DNA of 64,000 nt from Planctomycetota bacterium (GTDB lineage: Bacteria > Planctomycetota > GCA-2746535). Both the position numbers and the translations under genes were made by a program. The DNA is taken from NCBI GenBank assembly GCA_002746535.1, contig NVWA01000009.1, positions 106,483-170,482 of the forward strand, given 5' to 3'. Below, piece by piece: positions 44,010-52,976 of the stretch (its first letter is position 1; the number at the start of each line of letters is the position of its first letter). The notes beneath the pieces are model-generated. The model ran no database searches, was not told the origin of the DNA, and worked only from the letters and a program-made list of their open reading frames with translations.

Positions 44010-44891
44010 ATGGTCAATAAAGAAGAACTAATTGCTCGTATTAAGCTAATTTCAAGGCCCATAAACTATTTTGCAGGAACGCCTAAAGTTAACTTATCGC
44101 TACCCGAAAATATATTGTTAGCTAGTATTGATAAGGGTAGGACAAAGAGCAAACAAAAGGCTAATTCTCATCACCGATTTTTATTATTGATTGCTTTGGA
44201 AGGCACGGGGGAAGCTATTATAAATAGTGAGCGCTTTAATCTGCAATCGAATGAGTGTTTAATTATTTTTCCTCATGAAGCACATTTTTTCCACCATTTT
44301 CAAAAAAATATTTCGTGGTTATTTCTTTCTTTTGACTTGGATGATAGTTTTCATCTTGAACCTTTGCGATCAAAAATATTCCCTTTTAATGAAATGTGTT
44401 TAGATTATTTGGACAAATTGAGTGAAAAGTATTCTGTTAAGAATTTACACAATGTTTTGCTGTCTCCTAAAAGATCATTTTTGCTATCTCTCATGCTTGA
44501 TGAAATAATTAGAGAAGAAAAATCTAAACGAAATATTAAAAGAAGAAAAAGATCCACTGAAGCCATTTTTGTTGATAAGATTAATCGTTTTATCGTATCG
44601 AATTTAAAGAAATCTTTAAGCATTGTTTTCATTGCTGAGAAATTCCATTATTCTCCAAGTCATTTGAGAGCAATATATAAAAATGCTATGGGTGTTAGCC
44701 TAGGTGAGTATATTAAAGAAATGAGATTTCATAAAGCTTGCAATTACTTATTGAACTCTTCAATGAATATTACCAAGATAGCTGAAGAGTGTGGTTATGA
44801 CAGTTTGTTTTCTTTCAGCCATGCATTTAAAAACAAAGAAAACATATCACCACAAGCTTACAGAAAAAAGTTTTCAAAAGATACTATTTGA
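44010..44891 (+). CDS. AraC-family transcriptional regulator
   Basis: The C-terminal 100 residues are two helix-turn-helix units of the AraC type: LSIVFIAEKFHYSPSHLRAIYKNAMGVSLGEYIKE and NITKIAEECGYDSLFSFSHAFKNKENISPQAYRKK, close to the family consensus. The N-terminal half is a cupin-type effector domain: FLLLIALEGTGEAIINSERFNLQSNECLIIFPHEAHFF. Basic linker KSKRNIKRRKRS joins the halves. No ribosome-binding site is evident before the ATG. It is divergent from the Gfo/Idh gene and starts the rightward unit AraC, metallophosphoesterase-like, YwqK-like, so it probably senses a sugar and regulates both directions; the effector is unknown. Confidence 0.9.
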   Translation: MVNKEELIARIKLISRPINYFAGTPKVNLSLPENILLASIDKGRTKSKQKANSHHRFLLLIALEGTGEAIINSERFNLQSNECLIIFPHEAHFFHHFQKNISWLFLSFDLDDSFHLEPLRSKIFPFNEMCLDYLDKLSEKYSVKNLHNVLLSPKRSFLLSLMLDEIIREEKSKRNIKRRKRSTEAIFVDKINRFIVSNLKKSLSIVFIAEKFHYSPSHLRAIYKNAMGVSLGEYIKEMRFHKACNYLLNSSMNITKIAEECGYDSLFSFSHAFKNKENISPQAYRKKFSKDTI

Positions 44892-44913
44892 GCAGTAAAG
44901 GATAATTGTAGTA

Positions 44914-46797
44914 ATGGCGCATGAAAATATTAAAGAAGAGCAATGGTTACCTGCCTTAGATGAGGTGGATATTAAGCGCATTGGTGATTGGTATGTTGAT
45001 TCTTTGCGAGGGTCGTTTGTTGAATCATTAATGACAGTTGAAGACGAGGCAGCTTTAGAATTTAATTTCATTGGTCAATGTTTAATTTTATGCTTTGATA
45101 CTTTAACCCCACCCAACTATGGGAACTTTGAATCAGGTGCTATAGATGTATTCATTGATGGAAAACTCAGTAAGACTCTTTATCAAAGAAATAGTGCGAA
45201 TGAGATAACTATTATAAGCGAAGATGAGAAGAAGGATCACCATATTCGTTTAGTTCATCGAATTGTTGATAGCAACTGTGGGTGTCGTATTCAGGGGTTT
45301 CGGATACTAACTTCTCCTTGTGGAGACCTTTCATTTGTGGTTAGTGGCGAACATAATTTTTCAATGACTGATGTTAGGGCCATTTTAAAAAGGGATAATA
45401 AAACCATTCGAAATTGTTTAATCCGAAATTGGTTAACGGGTCAATGTGCTTTAGCAGGATTACCTCCAGGGCAAAATTATTCCTTAGAGATTATTGCATC
45501 GGGTTGGAATACATTGTATGAGAAAAATATTCAAATTAAACTTAATGAAGAAACTGTTTTGTCTCCTATTAATTTAACGAGGAGTCACGATGCTACTCTT
45601 GGTGCTTTTAAATTTCCATGTATGGGTCATCCCATATTTAAATTATCTGAAGGGAATTTCAGAATGCGATTCAAGGCACATGATTCAAAGATAAAAGAGG
45701 TGAAACTTATTCGTCATGTTGGCCCAGCAAAGATTTCTAGAATTTGTAAGTTTCAAGAAGATGTTGATCGGTCAGGAGTCTTTCAAGGTCTTGATGTAGA
45801 TGCCATGTATCTTTTATGTGAAGGATCAGTCGAAATACCAAATGACATACCTATTGGACTTTATGATATTGAAATTACGTTGGCTAATAAAGCTAACGCA
45901 AAGAGAAAATTATTTTCACGTAAATGTGTCAATATTGTAAATGAGTTTCCTGTTGATCCCGTTTTTATGACTTATGGACACATGGATGTCTGGGGCCAAG
46001 GACCTTCGGAGTATATATTAAAATTAATAGAGCTGGCAAATATTGTTGCTCCGGATATGGTTTTAGTTTCGAATTCCTGCAATCCCGCTTATGTATCTGG
46101 CGCCATGAATGAATTAGATGTGCCTTTTGCCATTAATTTTGGAAATCATCAAAGCCTAGGAAAAGAGAAATGGTTTGGAGAGTCAATTGGGGCAATTGAT
46201 ATTGGATCAAATTTGAGTGTGATAAACTATGGTCATACTTGGGATAGAGATTTGAGTGAAGTGAAACAGGTGCTTGATGATCGTTCTGATGTTGCATGTA
46301 AAATTATTCATACTTTTGAATATGGTGCTCCCGTAAAAGAAATTTTAGATGCACACGATATTAGCTTATTTCATGATGCTCATGGGCCTGGGCCTAAAGT
46401 AATTTCTTTGGGAAAAACACCAACGATTAGAGTTGGGAAGGTGGATAATAAAAGTTTTAGAATAATTCGATTCAAAAATGGGAAACCAAATTCATATACC
46501 TATGAAAATCATGAATCTGCTCCGATTCCATTTCCTCGAAATGAGTTACCACCTATTCGTATTGAATTTGATGAGCCCAATGATGGTAGTCAAACCAAAA
46601 TTTCAACAAAGGTAATTAATGAACTTAATGAGAATATACCAAATGCCCGAATAGCTTTTATTCTCAAACATGGTGAGTATAGTGCTGATAATGGTGAAAT
46701 AGAAAATCAAGTTGTTAGCGATGACAAGCAATATGTTGTTGTAACCGTACGTTTAAACCTTCCTGCGAATTCAGTTGAAACAATTGCAATTAGTTAA
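44914..46797 (+). CDS. Metallophosphoesterase-like protein with degenerate motifs (627 aa)
   Basis: No signal peptide. The N-terminal 300 residues are beta-rich (a jelly-roll-like region around LEFNFIGQCLILCFDTL and a carboxypeptidase-regulatory-like region around CALAGLPPGQNYSLEIIASG). From about residue 350 the sequence resembles a calcineurin-type phosphoesterase: VFMTYGHMDVWGQGPSEY takes the place of the metal motif DxH, VLVSNSCNPAY the place of GDxxD, and INFGNHQS the place of GNHE. Only part of the metal ligands is kept. The C-terminal 80 residues look like a beta sandwich. It follows the AraC gene by 22 bp and precedes the YwqK-like gene by 3 bp. An inactive or unusual phosphoesterase is my best reading. 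Confidence 0.6.
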   Translation: MAHENIKEEQWLPALDEVDIKRIGDWYVDSLRGSFVESLMTVEDEAALEFNFIGQCLILCFDTLTPPNYGNFESGAIDVFIDGKLSKTLYQRNSANEITIISEDEKKDHHIRLVHRIVDSNCGCRIQGFRILTSPCGDLSFVVSGEHNFSMTDVRAILKRDNKTIRNCLIRNWLTGQCALAGLPPGQNYSLEIIASGWNTLYEKNIQIKLNEETVLSPINLTRSHDATLGAFKFPCMGHPIFKLSEGNFRMRFKAHDSKIKEVKLIRHVGPAKISRICKFQEDVDRSGVFQGLDVDAMYLLCEGSVEIPNDIPIGLYDIEITLANKANAKRKLFSRKCVNIVNEFPVDPVFMTYGHMDVWGQGPSEYILKLIELANIVAPDMVLVSNSCNPAYVSGAMNELDVPFAINFGNHQSLGKEKWFGESIGAIDIGSNLSVINYGHTWDRDLSEVKQVLDDRSDVACKIIHTFEYGAPVKEILDAHDISLFHDAHGPGPKVISLGKTPTIRVGKVDNKSFRIIRFKNGKPNSYTYENHESAPIPFPRNELPPIRIEFDEPNDGSQTKISTKVINELNENIPNARIAFILKHGEYSADNGEIENQVVSDDKQYVVVTVRLNLPANSVETIAIS

Positions 46798-46800
46798 AAG

Positions 46801-47625
46801 ATGAAGTTTATTAAAAGCATTTTAAATCCATGGCTTGTCACTTTGTTAATCATTGGGATTATTATTTGTTCACTCGCACACCTTTATTATGGTCCATGCC
46901 AAACGAGTAAATGGCATTATATTCTCCAAAAGTATTATTGCCCTGAATGGATTGAGACTGATCTGGAATTTAAAAAGGAAGCTCATAAACGTTGGAGGAT
47001 ATGGTTTAAAAATGGCCAATTAAAGAAAAGCATAGAGTTTAAGAAATGTTCAGTAGGCTATTCTTATGTATCTACAAATACTTTTGAAAAATACGATATT
47101 ATTATTAATGATAATAAAGTATTAGAATTATTGGTGCTATTTTTTAAAGAAGATTTATTTAATCCTAATTTTAAAGATGTAGTACATAGTAATTCGGTAG
47201 ATCAGAAAGAGTACACTAGGAACTGGAAATTGATGACATGTTTGAATAAAGTGTTTGGAGGATCATTTTTTTTTAATGTAAGCTCTAAAGAAACATTTAA
47301 TGAGCTTATTTTTAATATTAAATTATCCGATGTGAAACTTCATCCTTTTCGTCACTATTCAAGGGGGGAGCTAGAAGAAATTAAACGTAACTCAAAAAAG
47401 GCCCTTGAGATTAAAATAATGAGGTATTTTGAAAATGAAAAAGCATTCTCCACCAGCAAAGGTTTTTCTTTTAATTTTAAATATATGTATATCTCAGGCC
47501 CATGGACACAATATAAAGAAAATGGAGAAATCGATTTTATTCAAACGCATAATAATAAAGGTGAAGTAATTCGCATCGAAACTTATAAAAATGGAAACGT
47601 CGACAAATTTTTTACCGCGAAATAA
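46801..47625 (+). CDS. Membrane-anchored YwqK-like repeat protein
   Basis: One N-terminal transmembrane helix (NPWLVTLLIIGIIICSLAHLY) is followed by a mostly hydrophilic region. The MORN-variant/YwqK pattern is seen at the start (KRWRIWFKNGQLKKSIEFKK) and the end (WTQYKENGEIDF and RIETYKNGNVDKFFTAK); the middle (about residues 95-215) is not repetitive and has no recognisable domain. It shares the repeat type with the secreted protein at 20104 but is otherwise unlike it. It starts 3 bp after the preceding gene and should be co-translated. Function unknown. Confidence 0.7.
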   Translation: MKFIKSILNPWLVTLLIIGIIICSLAHLYYGPCQTSKWHYILQKYYCPEWIETDLEFKKEAHKRWRIWFKNGQLKKSIEFKKCSVGYSYVSTNTFEKYDIIINDNKVLELLVLFFKEDLFNPNFKDVVHSNSVDQKEYTRNWKLMTCLNKVFGGSFFFNVSSKETFNELIFNIKLSDVKLHPFRHYSRGELEEIKRNSKKALEIKIMRYFENEKAFSTSKGFSFNFKYMYISGPWTQYKENGEIDFIQTHNNKGEVIRIETYKNGNVDKFFTAK

Positions 47626-47633
47626 ATGTTATT

Positions 47634-48722
47634 TTATAAAGACAATATTGATTTTATTTTTGGTATCATACCTTGTGCCATTAGGTTAAAACCTAAATCA
47701 GTTGGATGAACTCCATCTACGGTAGCTTCAAAATCATCTGGTCCAATTAAAGTTGAACCATCAAGTAGATATAAATTCTCATCACCTGAATCCACTCTTT
47801 GTTTAACAATATTTTTTTGCCATTCAAGTGAACCGGTTCTGTCTTTTACTAATCCAGCATTATTAATTTCTTTGGCATAACATATCTTGGTACAAATCAA
47901 TATGGGTAACTTCTCGAACTTATCTCTAAGAATAGTTAATAACTTTTCTAATGTATTTTTTGTCCCTTCGAATCCAGCATTTGATTCGTATTCAAGTATG
48001 ATCATGGAGGGTTTTTCAATCTCAGAAATTAATTCTGCCATTATAGGTTCACCTCTTCCGCTTCCAGAAAACCCAAGATTGACGATTTCCATGTTTAAAT
48101 TTCGACTAATGATATTTAAGTGGGACATACCTGGTCGTGATGCACAACCTCCTTGGGTAATTGATGTACCATATACAACTATTGGACCTTCTTGTGCAAA
48201 CGGAAGAGGCTTTTTTATGGTTGATTCTGGCACTAAGCCGACCTCAAACTTTTTTACGCCTTTGTAAAGTGGGAAATTAATTACAAAACTTCGAAGCTCT
48301 TTAACGTCATCTTCAAAAAGAACTATTTCATAATTAGTTTTTGAAGAATCATATTTTGTGACATCATAAAATCTTTCTTTACCAGGATCTCCAACATATA
48401 AATCACAACCCGATAGGCCCGTTCTGGCCATATGAACCATACCATTTGTATTACTAATCTCAACTCTGACAACAATTTTTTTAGAGTCAGTTTGAAAACG
48501 TATTTGTCCACCGGCGGTACAATTAGCTAACTCATTGACACTCTCAGGAATTTTTCCTTCATTATCGACAGGTAGACGTCGATATAAATGGTCTTTTTTA
48601 AACCATTTGAAACCTATTAGTAAAAATGGTTCTTCATATCCGTTTTTCCATGTTAGATTGTTTTCTTCAACATTTTTGGTGGCCATATTCTTATCGTGTT
48701 TTGCAATATCTGAGTCAGGCAT
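47634..48722 (-). CDS. SGNH-hydrolase with N-terminal beta domain
   Basis: The C-terminal 190 residues form an SGNH hydrolase: nucleophile block VVYGTSITQGG (Ser in GTS), then IVNLGFSGSGRGEPIMAELI with the Gly block, and DGVHPTDLGFNLMAQGM with the catalytic Asp-x-x-His. The N-terminal part is a beta-sandwich module (NCTAGGQIRFQTDSKKIVVRVEISN) as in SsfX3-like acyltransferase/esterase proteins, where it binds carbohydrate. There is no signal peptide. It acts probably as a sugar acetylesterase; substrate unknown. It is convergent with the YwqK-like gene (8 bp) and divergent from the kinase gene, 243 bp away. AAGGACC precedes the ATG. Confidence 0.85.
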   Translation of the reverse strand: MPDSDIAKHDKNMATKNVEENNLTWKNGYEEPFLLIGFKWFKKDHLYRRLPVDNEGKIPESVNELANCTAGGQIRFQTDSKKIVVRVEISNTNGMVHMARTGLSGCDLYVGDPGKERFYDVTKYDSSKTNYEIVLFEDDVKELRSFVINFPLYKGVKKFEVGLVPESTIKKPLPFAQEGPIVVYGTSITQGGCASRPGMSHLNIISRNLNMEIVNLGFSGSGRGEPIMAELISEIEKPSMIILEYESNAGFEGTKNTLEKLLTILRDKFEKLPILICTKICYAKEINNAGLVKDRTGSLEWQKNIVKQRVDSGDENLYLLDGSTLIGPDDFEATVDGVHPTDLGFNLMAQGMIPKIKSILSL

Positions 48723-48855
48723 TTAATTATGGTCCTTGCTTTTTGAGTTTAAAATAAAGGATTTTAGCTTAAATAAGCCTAATTAAAATAGTATTTGGTA
48801 AAACTTGTAGTCTCATAATTAAAACTAAATAATCAGATAATGACATTCTGTATAT

Positions 48856-48896
48856 GATCTAATAAGATCCTTTTATGAATTTGCATAGAATTCATA
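48856..48896. promoter_or_regulatory. Two dyads in the divergent SGNH/kinase promoter region
   Basis: GATCT-AATA-AGATC (48856-48869) and TATGAATT-TGCATAG-AATTCATA (48874-48896) lie side by side, about 70 bp before the kinase start. They could be operator sites for a sugar regulator such as the nearby AraC-type protein. Confidence 0.35.
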
Positions 48897-48965
48897 TTGT
48901 GATATTGAAGTGAGTAATTATTATAAATTTATTTAATTCTTAGCCCTAAATAAAGGAAGTTAGTG

Positions 48966-50462
48966 ATGTACCTTGGAGTAGATTGCAGCACACAAAGTAT
49001 GTCTGGAATGCTTTATGATTCGGGTCAAAATAAAATCATAAAAGAAATTAGTATTGATTTTTCTTCTCATTTCCCCGAGTTTACTTTTGAAGGCGATAAG
49101 TCAATTAATGAGTGTGTCGTTAATCCTATTCTTTGGATTTCTGCATTAGATAAATTATTTGTTGAGTTTAAAAAAGCAGGAGTCGATTTTTCTAAACTAA
49201 AAGGTATTGGCGGATCTGCTCAACAACATGCCACGGTTTATTTAAATAAAAAATTTAAAGAAAACTGGGATTGGAATGAAGATTTAGAAAGCACTATCAA
49301 GCCTTTATTGTCTATTGAACGATCACCGATTTGGATGGATAACTCTACCGAAAAAGAGTGTCACGAAATTAATAGCAGTTTGTCTTCAGAGGATTACGCT
49401 ATCGAAAATTCTGGATCAGTTGTTACCGAAAGATTTTCTGGCCCACAAATACGAAGATTTGCTAAGAATTTTAAAAATGAATATGAACAGACAAGTGTTG
49501 TTCATCTATTAAGTTCTTTTATGACTTGCTTGTTTGTTGGTCATGATTGTCCGATGGAATCTTCTGATGCATCGGGCATGAATTTATTAAATTTAAATTC
49601 GATGCAATGGGATGAATCCCTGGTTAATTCAACTGACTATGAATTAAAAGATAAATTACCTGAATTAATCGATGGAAATCAAGTTGCCGGAAAAATCGCT
49701 TCTTATTTTGTAGAAAAATATGGCATAAATCCTGAGGCTTCTGTGGTTTATTTCACCGGGGATAATATTAGTAGTGCCTTGGGAATTGGTTGTGATGATT
49801 CATCAATGGCAGTCATCAGTTTGGGTACGAGTGATACCTTATTTCTTTATAATGATTCCTTTCAAGTGAATGTTAGAAACTCAAATACTTTTTGTCATAC
49901 GAATGGTGGGTATATATCATTATTGTGCTTTCAGAATGGAGCTTTTGCTCGGGATAAAATTCGAAGTGATTTAAATTATGATTGGGAGCAATTTGATAAA
50001 TGTTTGTCTGATAGTACTCCAGGTAATAATGAAATTGTTCAGTTACCTTTTTTTGGGCCAGAAATTAACCCTCATTTACCAAATGGTAAAGAGGGGTTTA
50101 ATCTTGAACGTAAATTCGAAGCAACTGAAATCGTTAGGTCATTATTAGAAGCTCAAGCCATGAACATGAACATACAATCAAAGTCAATGAGCCAACAACT
50201 AAAGCAAATTATTGTTACGGGTGGTGGATCGAATTGCGATGGATTCTGTCAAATCATTGCAAATGTCTTTCAGTGTAAAGTAATTCGGAAGAATATATCA
50301 AATACCGCATCCCTTGGGGGGATCGTTAGAGCATATTCAGTAATTGAAAAAGAAATTTTTGAAATGGATGATGAAATCAAAGATATAACTGAACCTCAAC
50401 CTGAAACGGAAAGTATTTATAATAAGCTTGAAGGCCATTTCAAAGAACTATTGTCGAAATAA
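48966..50462 (+). CDS. FGGY-family carbohydrate kinase, xylulokinase-like
   Basis: Phosphorylates a ketose, probably D-xylulose. FGGY landmarks are GVDCSTQSMSGMLYD at the N-terminus (phosphate-1 loop), IGGSAQQHATVYLNK (substrate site, as in eukaryotic-type xylulokinases GQQHG), FTGDNISSALGIG with the catalytic Asp, VISLGTSDTLFLY (phosphate-2) and IVTGGGSNCDGFCQIIAN (adenosine motif). Length 498 is complete. ATG at 48966 is 8 nt after AAGGAAG, better than the GTG one codon earlier. The GGCT-like gene follows after 2 bp, so they are co-transcribed. With the Gfo/Idh enzyme nearby it would feed a pentose or polyol into the pentose phosphate pathway. Confidence 0.85.
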   Translation: MYLGVDCSTQSMSGMLYDSGQNKIIKEISIDFSSHFPEFTFEGDKSINECVVNPILWISALDKLFVEFKKAGVDFSKLKGIGGSAQQHATVYLNKKFKENWDWNEDLESTIKPLLSIERSPIWMDNSTEKECHEINSSLSSEDYAIENSGSVVTERFSGPQIRRFAKNFKNEYEQTSVVHLLSSFMTCLFVGHDCPMESSDASGMNLLNLNSMQWDESLVNSTDYELKDKLPELIDGNQVAGKIASYFVEKYGINPEASVVYFTGDNISSALGIGCDDSSMAVISLGTSDTLFLYNDSFQVNVRNSNTFCHTNGGYISLLCFQNGAFARDKIRSDLNYDWEQFDKCLSDSTPGNNEIVQLPFFGPEINPHLPNGKEGFNLERKFEATEIVRSLLEAQAMNMNIQSKSMSQQLKQIIVTGGGSNCDGFCQIIANVFQCKVIRKNISNTASLGGIVRAYSVIEKEIFEMDDEIKDITEPQPETESIYNKLEGHFKELLSK

Positions 50463-50464
50463 AT

Positions 50465-50794
50465 ATGACTCATCATTTATTTGTTTATGGATCTCTGGCA
50501 CCTGGAGAAGAAAATGAGAGATACCTGAAAGAAATAGAAGGTGCCTGGGAAAAAGCCACAGTCACTGGACAAATAGATGAAAATGGTTGGGGTAAAACAG
50601 GTGGGTATCCGGCTGTCATTTTAGAAGATTCGGATGAATTGGTAGAAGGATTATTATTTAATTCTAAGTATCTGGAAAACCATTTACCTGATTTAGACGC
50701 CTTTGAAGGCCGTGCCTATAAACGAGTAATTGCTAAGGTAAACCGCGAAGATAAAAGTACCGTTGATGCTTATATCTACGTACTTAAAAGATAA
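50465..50794 (+). CDS. Gamma-glutamylcyclotransferase-like (AIG2/GGCT fold) protein
   Basis: A 109-residue single-domain protein. The diagnostic N-terminal HHLFVYGSLAPGEEN (YGSL) and the conserved block LPDLDAFEGRAYKRVIAKV with the catalytic-type Glu in AFEG are both present. The family releases 5-oxoproline from gamma-glutamyl compounds or acts on gamma-glutamylamines; the actual substrate here is unknown. It starts 2 bp after the kinase gene, without its own ribosome-binding site, so translational coupling is likely. A BIME-like repeat follows 73 bp downstream. Confidence 0.85.
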   Translation: MTHHLFVYGSLAPGEENERYLKEIEGAWEKATVTGQIDENGWGKTGGYPAVILEDSDELVEGLLFNSKYLENHLPDLDAFEGRAYKRVIAKVNREDKSTVDAYIYVLKR

Positions 50795-50867
50795 TTGCTG
50801 GATACCCAATGGTTGCAAATAAGAATTCAATAAATTAGCGAGCTTTATATGAAATGGGGCACTAGCC

Positions 50868-51022
50868 GTAGGTTGGGCTGAGTAATGCGAAGCCCAACAT
50901 TTACCTTAAGAATAATCTTTATGTTGAAGATGATTTTTGAATTAAGAAATAATATTTATATCAAATAGTTTAAACCAAAGGACCTTTAGATGTTGGGCTT
51001 CGCATTACTCAGCCCAACCTAC
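50868..51022. repeat. BIME-like inverted pair of REP elements
   Basis: A 33-bp sequence starting GTAGGTTGGGCTGAGTAATG (50868-50900) recurs as a perfect reverse complement at 50990-51022. Each copy can also fold alone (GTTGGGCT/AGCCCAAC). The two copies are separated by 89 bp. The GTAG start followed by a GC-rich hairpin is the typical REP layout used by RAYT transposases; the inverted doublet makes a bacterial interspersed mosaic element. It lies between the convergent GGCT-like gene and the NAD-epimerase gene. Confidence 0.8.
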
Positions 51023-51099
51023 AGCTAACACATTTTTAGAGTAAAACCCTGTTAAGTCCATTTCAAAGAAGTGGTGAATTTCTAATTTGCGTAACTATT

Positions 51100-51122
51100 G
51101 GGCAGGATGCCGGCGCGCCAAG
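51100..51122. repeat. GC-rich island next to the epimerase stop codon
   Basis: The GGGCAGGATGCC...GGCGCGCC stretch is about 80% G+C within an AT-rich background and abuts the stop codon of the leftward gene. It may be a remnant of another palindromic repeat copied with the neighbouring BIME. Confidence 0.35.
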
Positions 51123-52049
51123 CTATTTATTATATAAATTTTTAAATGAAAGTTCTAAGGTTGGGTATTTAAATTTAAATATATTTTGCGTTAATCTTTT
51201 TGATTTGCAATAGCGACCATATAGTGCTAGTTCTGGATCAGTGTTAAATAGGAAGTGAGCACCTATTTTTACCAGCCAAGCTGGAGATGGTAAACCAAAT
51301 GGAATACCAATTGTTTGGCGAAGTGTTTTCATGAATAGTTTATTGGAAACTGGGTTTGGTGCCGTTGCGATATAGGTTCCATGAATGTTTTCATCAATCA
51401 TTGCTTCATGAAATAGTCGATTCATGTCTTCTTCATGAATCCAACTCATTCCTTGTTTGCCGTTACCTATTGTTCCACCTAAACCAATACTTGCAAGAAA
51501 TCGTAGTGTTTTCATAGCACCATCTTTTTGACCCAAGACAAAGCTAGTTCTAAAGATTACTTTTCTCATTTTGGGAAGAACTGCTTGATAAAAAGCTTTT
51601 TCCCATTCTAAGCCAACATGTGTAGCGAGTCCATAACCTAAAGAGGCTGTTTCGTCACAAACATAATCGGCGGGATCACCATAAATATGAGCCGTTGACA
51701 TTTGAATCCAAATGGTTGGTGGTGACTTTATAATTCGTAAGGCTTTTCCTAAAACTTTTGTCGCATCGACTCGTGATCGTAAAATCGTATCACAATTATC
51801 AGGGGTCTTAATGCAATCTACTGATTGACCCGCTAAGTTAACTAATATATCAGCACCTTCTAATTCTTTTGCCCATTCACCAAGATCATGCCCATCCCAT
51901 AGAACATGTTTCCAAGGTCCTTTCTTAGATGAATTGTGCCTTGATATTAAAACCACATCAAACTTTTTTTGGGTTAAAAATTTTGCTAAATTCATTCCTA
52001 TAAACCCAGTGCCCCCTGCAATCACTACTTTTTTTGTTTGATTTGACAT
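51123..52049 (-). CDS. TIGR01777-type NAD(P)-dependent epimerase (SDR39U1/YfcH-like)
   Basis: Short-chain-dehydrogenase-like protein of 308 residues. The Rossmann motif is VVIAGGTGFIGMNLAKFL at residues 9-26. The family pattern continues with ADILVNLAGQSVDC, STAHIYGDP (replacing the SDR catalytic YxxxK region), VIFRTSFVLGQKDGAMKTL and a distinctive C-terminal region (SWIHEEDMNRLFHEAMID, then NPVSNKLFMKTL). Members are widespread and mostly uncharacterised, often linked to division or envelope processes. Last gene of the leftward three-gene unit that starts at 53363; it follows its partner after 5 bp. CGGAGATAAC precedes the ATG. Confidence 0.88.
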   Translation of the reverse strand: MSNQTKKVVIAGGTGFIGMNLAKFLTQKKFDVVLISRHNSSKKGPWKHVLWDGHDLGEWAKELEGADILVNLAGQSVDCIKTPDNCDTILRSRVDATKVLGKALRIIKSPPTIWIQMSTAHIYGDPADYVCDETASLGYGLATHVGLEWEKAFYQAVLPKMRKVIFRTSFVLGQKDGAMKTLRFLASIGLGGTIGNGKQGMSWIHEEDMNRLFHEAMIDENIHGTYIATAPNPVSNKLFMKTLRQTIGIPFGLPSPAWLVKIGAHFLFNTDPELALYGRYCKSKRLTQNIFKFKYPTLELSFKNLYNK

Positions 52050-52054
52050 AATAG

Positions 52055-52954
52055 TTATCTCCGTTTTAACTCGTTTTGATATTTTAATCCTAACGTCAAT
52101 TTATTTGATTCAGCCCATTCAGAAATTTTAATATTTCCTTGTGGCATTGAGTTGGTAATTAATCTATTTTGTTGTAATTCATTTATTTCATCCCATGTAA
52201 TTAAAACATCTTTAAGGATAAAGCCAGCAATGATCGTAATAACCCAAGCTAAGCGTGGCGGTAAAAAGAGAATAGTCCTTTTTACATTTATGGTCTCTTT
52301 AATTTTTATGACAAGGTCATTGTAGGTGTAAGTTTCGGGACCAATGGCATCAATGGTTTGGTTCTCTTTAAATTCACATTGATTTACAATTAATGTGGCA
52401 AAATCATCAACGTGAATTGGCTGTAGTTTATAATCCCCTTTACCAAATATGCCGAAAAAAGGAAATTTTCGTAGCCCCCAAGCAATATTATTAATTAGAA
52501 TATCTTCGTATCCAAATAATACTGCCGGTCGTATAATTGAATAAGATAATTCAAGAGTTTTTAGATACTCTTCGAGTATCGCTTTTCCACTAAAATAAGA
52601 TGATTCACTTTTCATGGATGGATTTGTAATACTGACATGAATAATTCTTTTGACGCCAGCTTTTTTACAGGCATCAAATAATATCTTCGTGTTTTTTACG
52701 GCTTCTTTATGAGTAAATTTCTTATGGTTAAATCGTACCCAATAAGTATTAATAAAAACATCAATCCCTTCTAGTTTATTAGCTAACTCTTGAGGGTTAG
52801 AAAAATCTAATGTATGAATATTAATTTTTGATTCAAAGATGGCGGGATCACTGGGATGATTAGTTAAAGTAGTAATTTGATGATTTTGCTCTATTAGCTT
52901 TTTTGTAATGTATTTACCTGAATAACTAAAAGCCCCTGTGATACCGATATGCAT
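52055..52954 (-). CDS. NmrA/NAD(P)-binding atypical SDR protein
   Basis: The Rossmann start is IGITGAFSYSGKYITKKLIEQ (residues 3-23), a variant GxxGxxG with Ser. Downstream are the strands typical of NmrA-like and NDUFA9-like atypical SDRs: VFINTYWVRFNHKKF, VKRIIHVSITNPSMKSESSYF (with Ser and Lys in place of a standard YxxxK) and SYSIIRPAVLFGYEDILINN. The C-terminal third binds the partner (ITTIDAIGPETYTYNDLVIKI-like). Substrate unknown; related proteins bind NAD(P)H as sensors or reduce isoprenoid quinone/cofactor intermediates. It lies between the 128-aa membrane protein (22 bp) and the TIGR01777-type gene (5 bp), and AGGAGAATC precedes the ATG. Confidence 0.82.
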   Translation of the reverse strand: MHIGITGAFSYSGKYITKKLIEQNHQITTLTNHPSDPAIFESKINIHTLDFSNPQELANKLEGIDVFINTYWVRFNHKKFTHKEAVKNTKILFDACKKAGVKRIIHVSITNPSMKSESSYFSGKAILEEYLKTLELSYSIIRPAVLFGYEDILINNIAWGLRKFPFFGIFGKGDYKLQPIHVDDFATLIVNQCEFKENQTIDAIGPETYTYNDLVIKIKETINVKRTILFLPPRLAWVITIIAGFILKDVLITWDEINELQQNRLITNSMPQGNIKISEWAESNKLTLGLKYQNELKRR

Positions 52955-52976
52955 TTGATTCTCCTAAAATTGTTGT

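Noticed and set aside
48856..48896. Possible transposon end or CRISPR-like repeats
   Set aside because: Only two short, different dyads; no transposase, spacers or target duplications.
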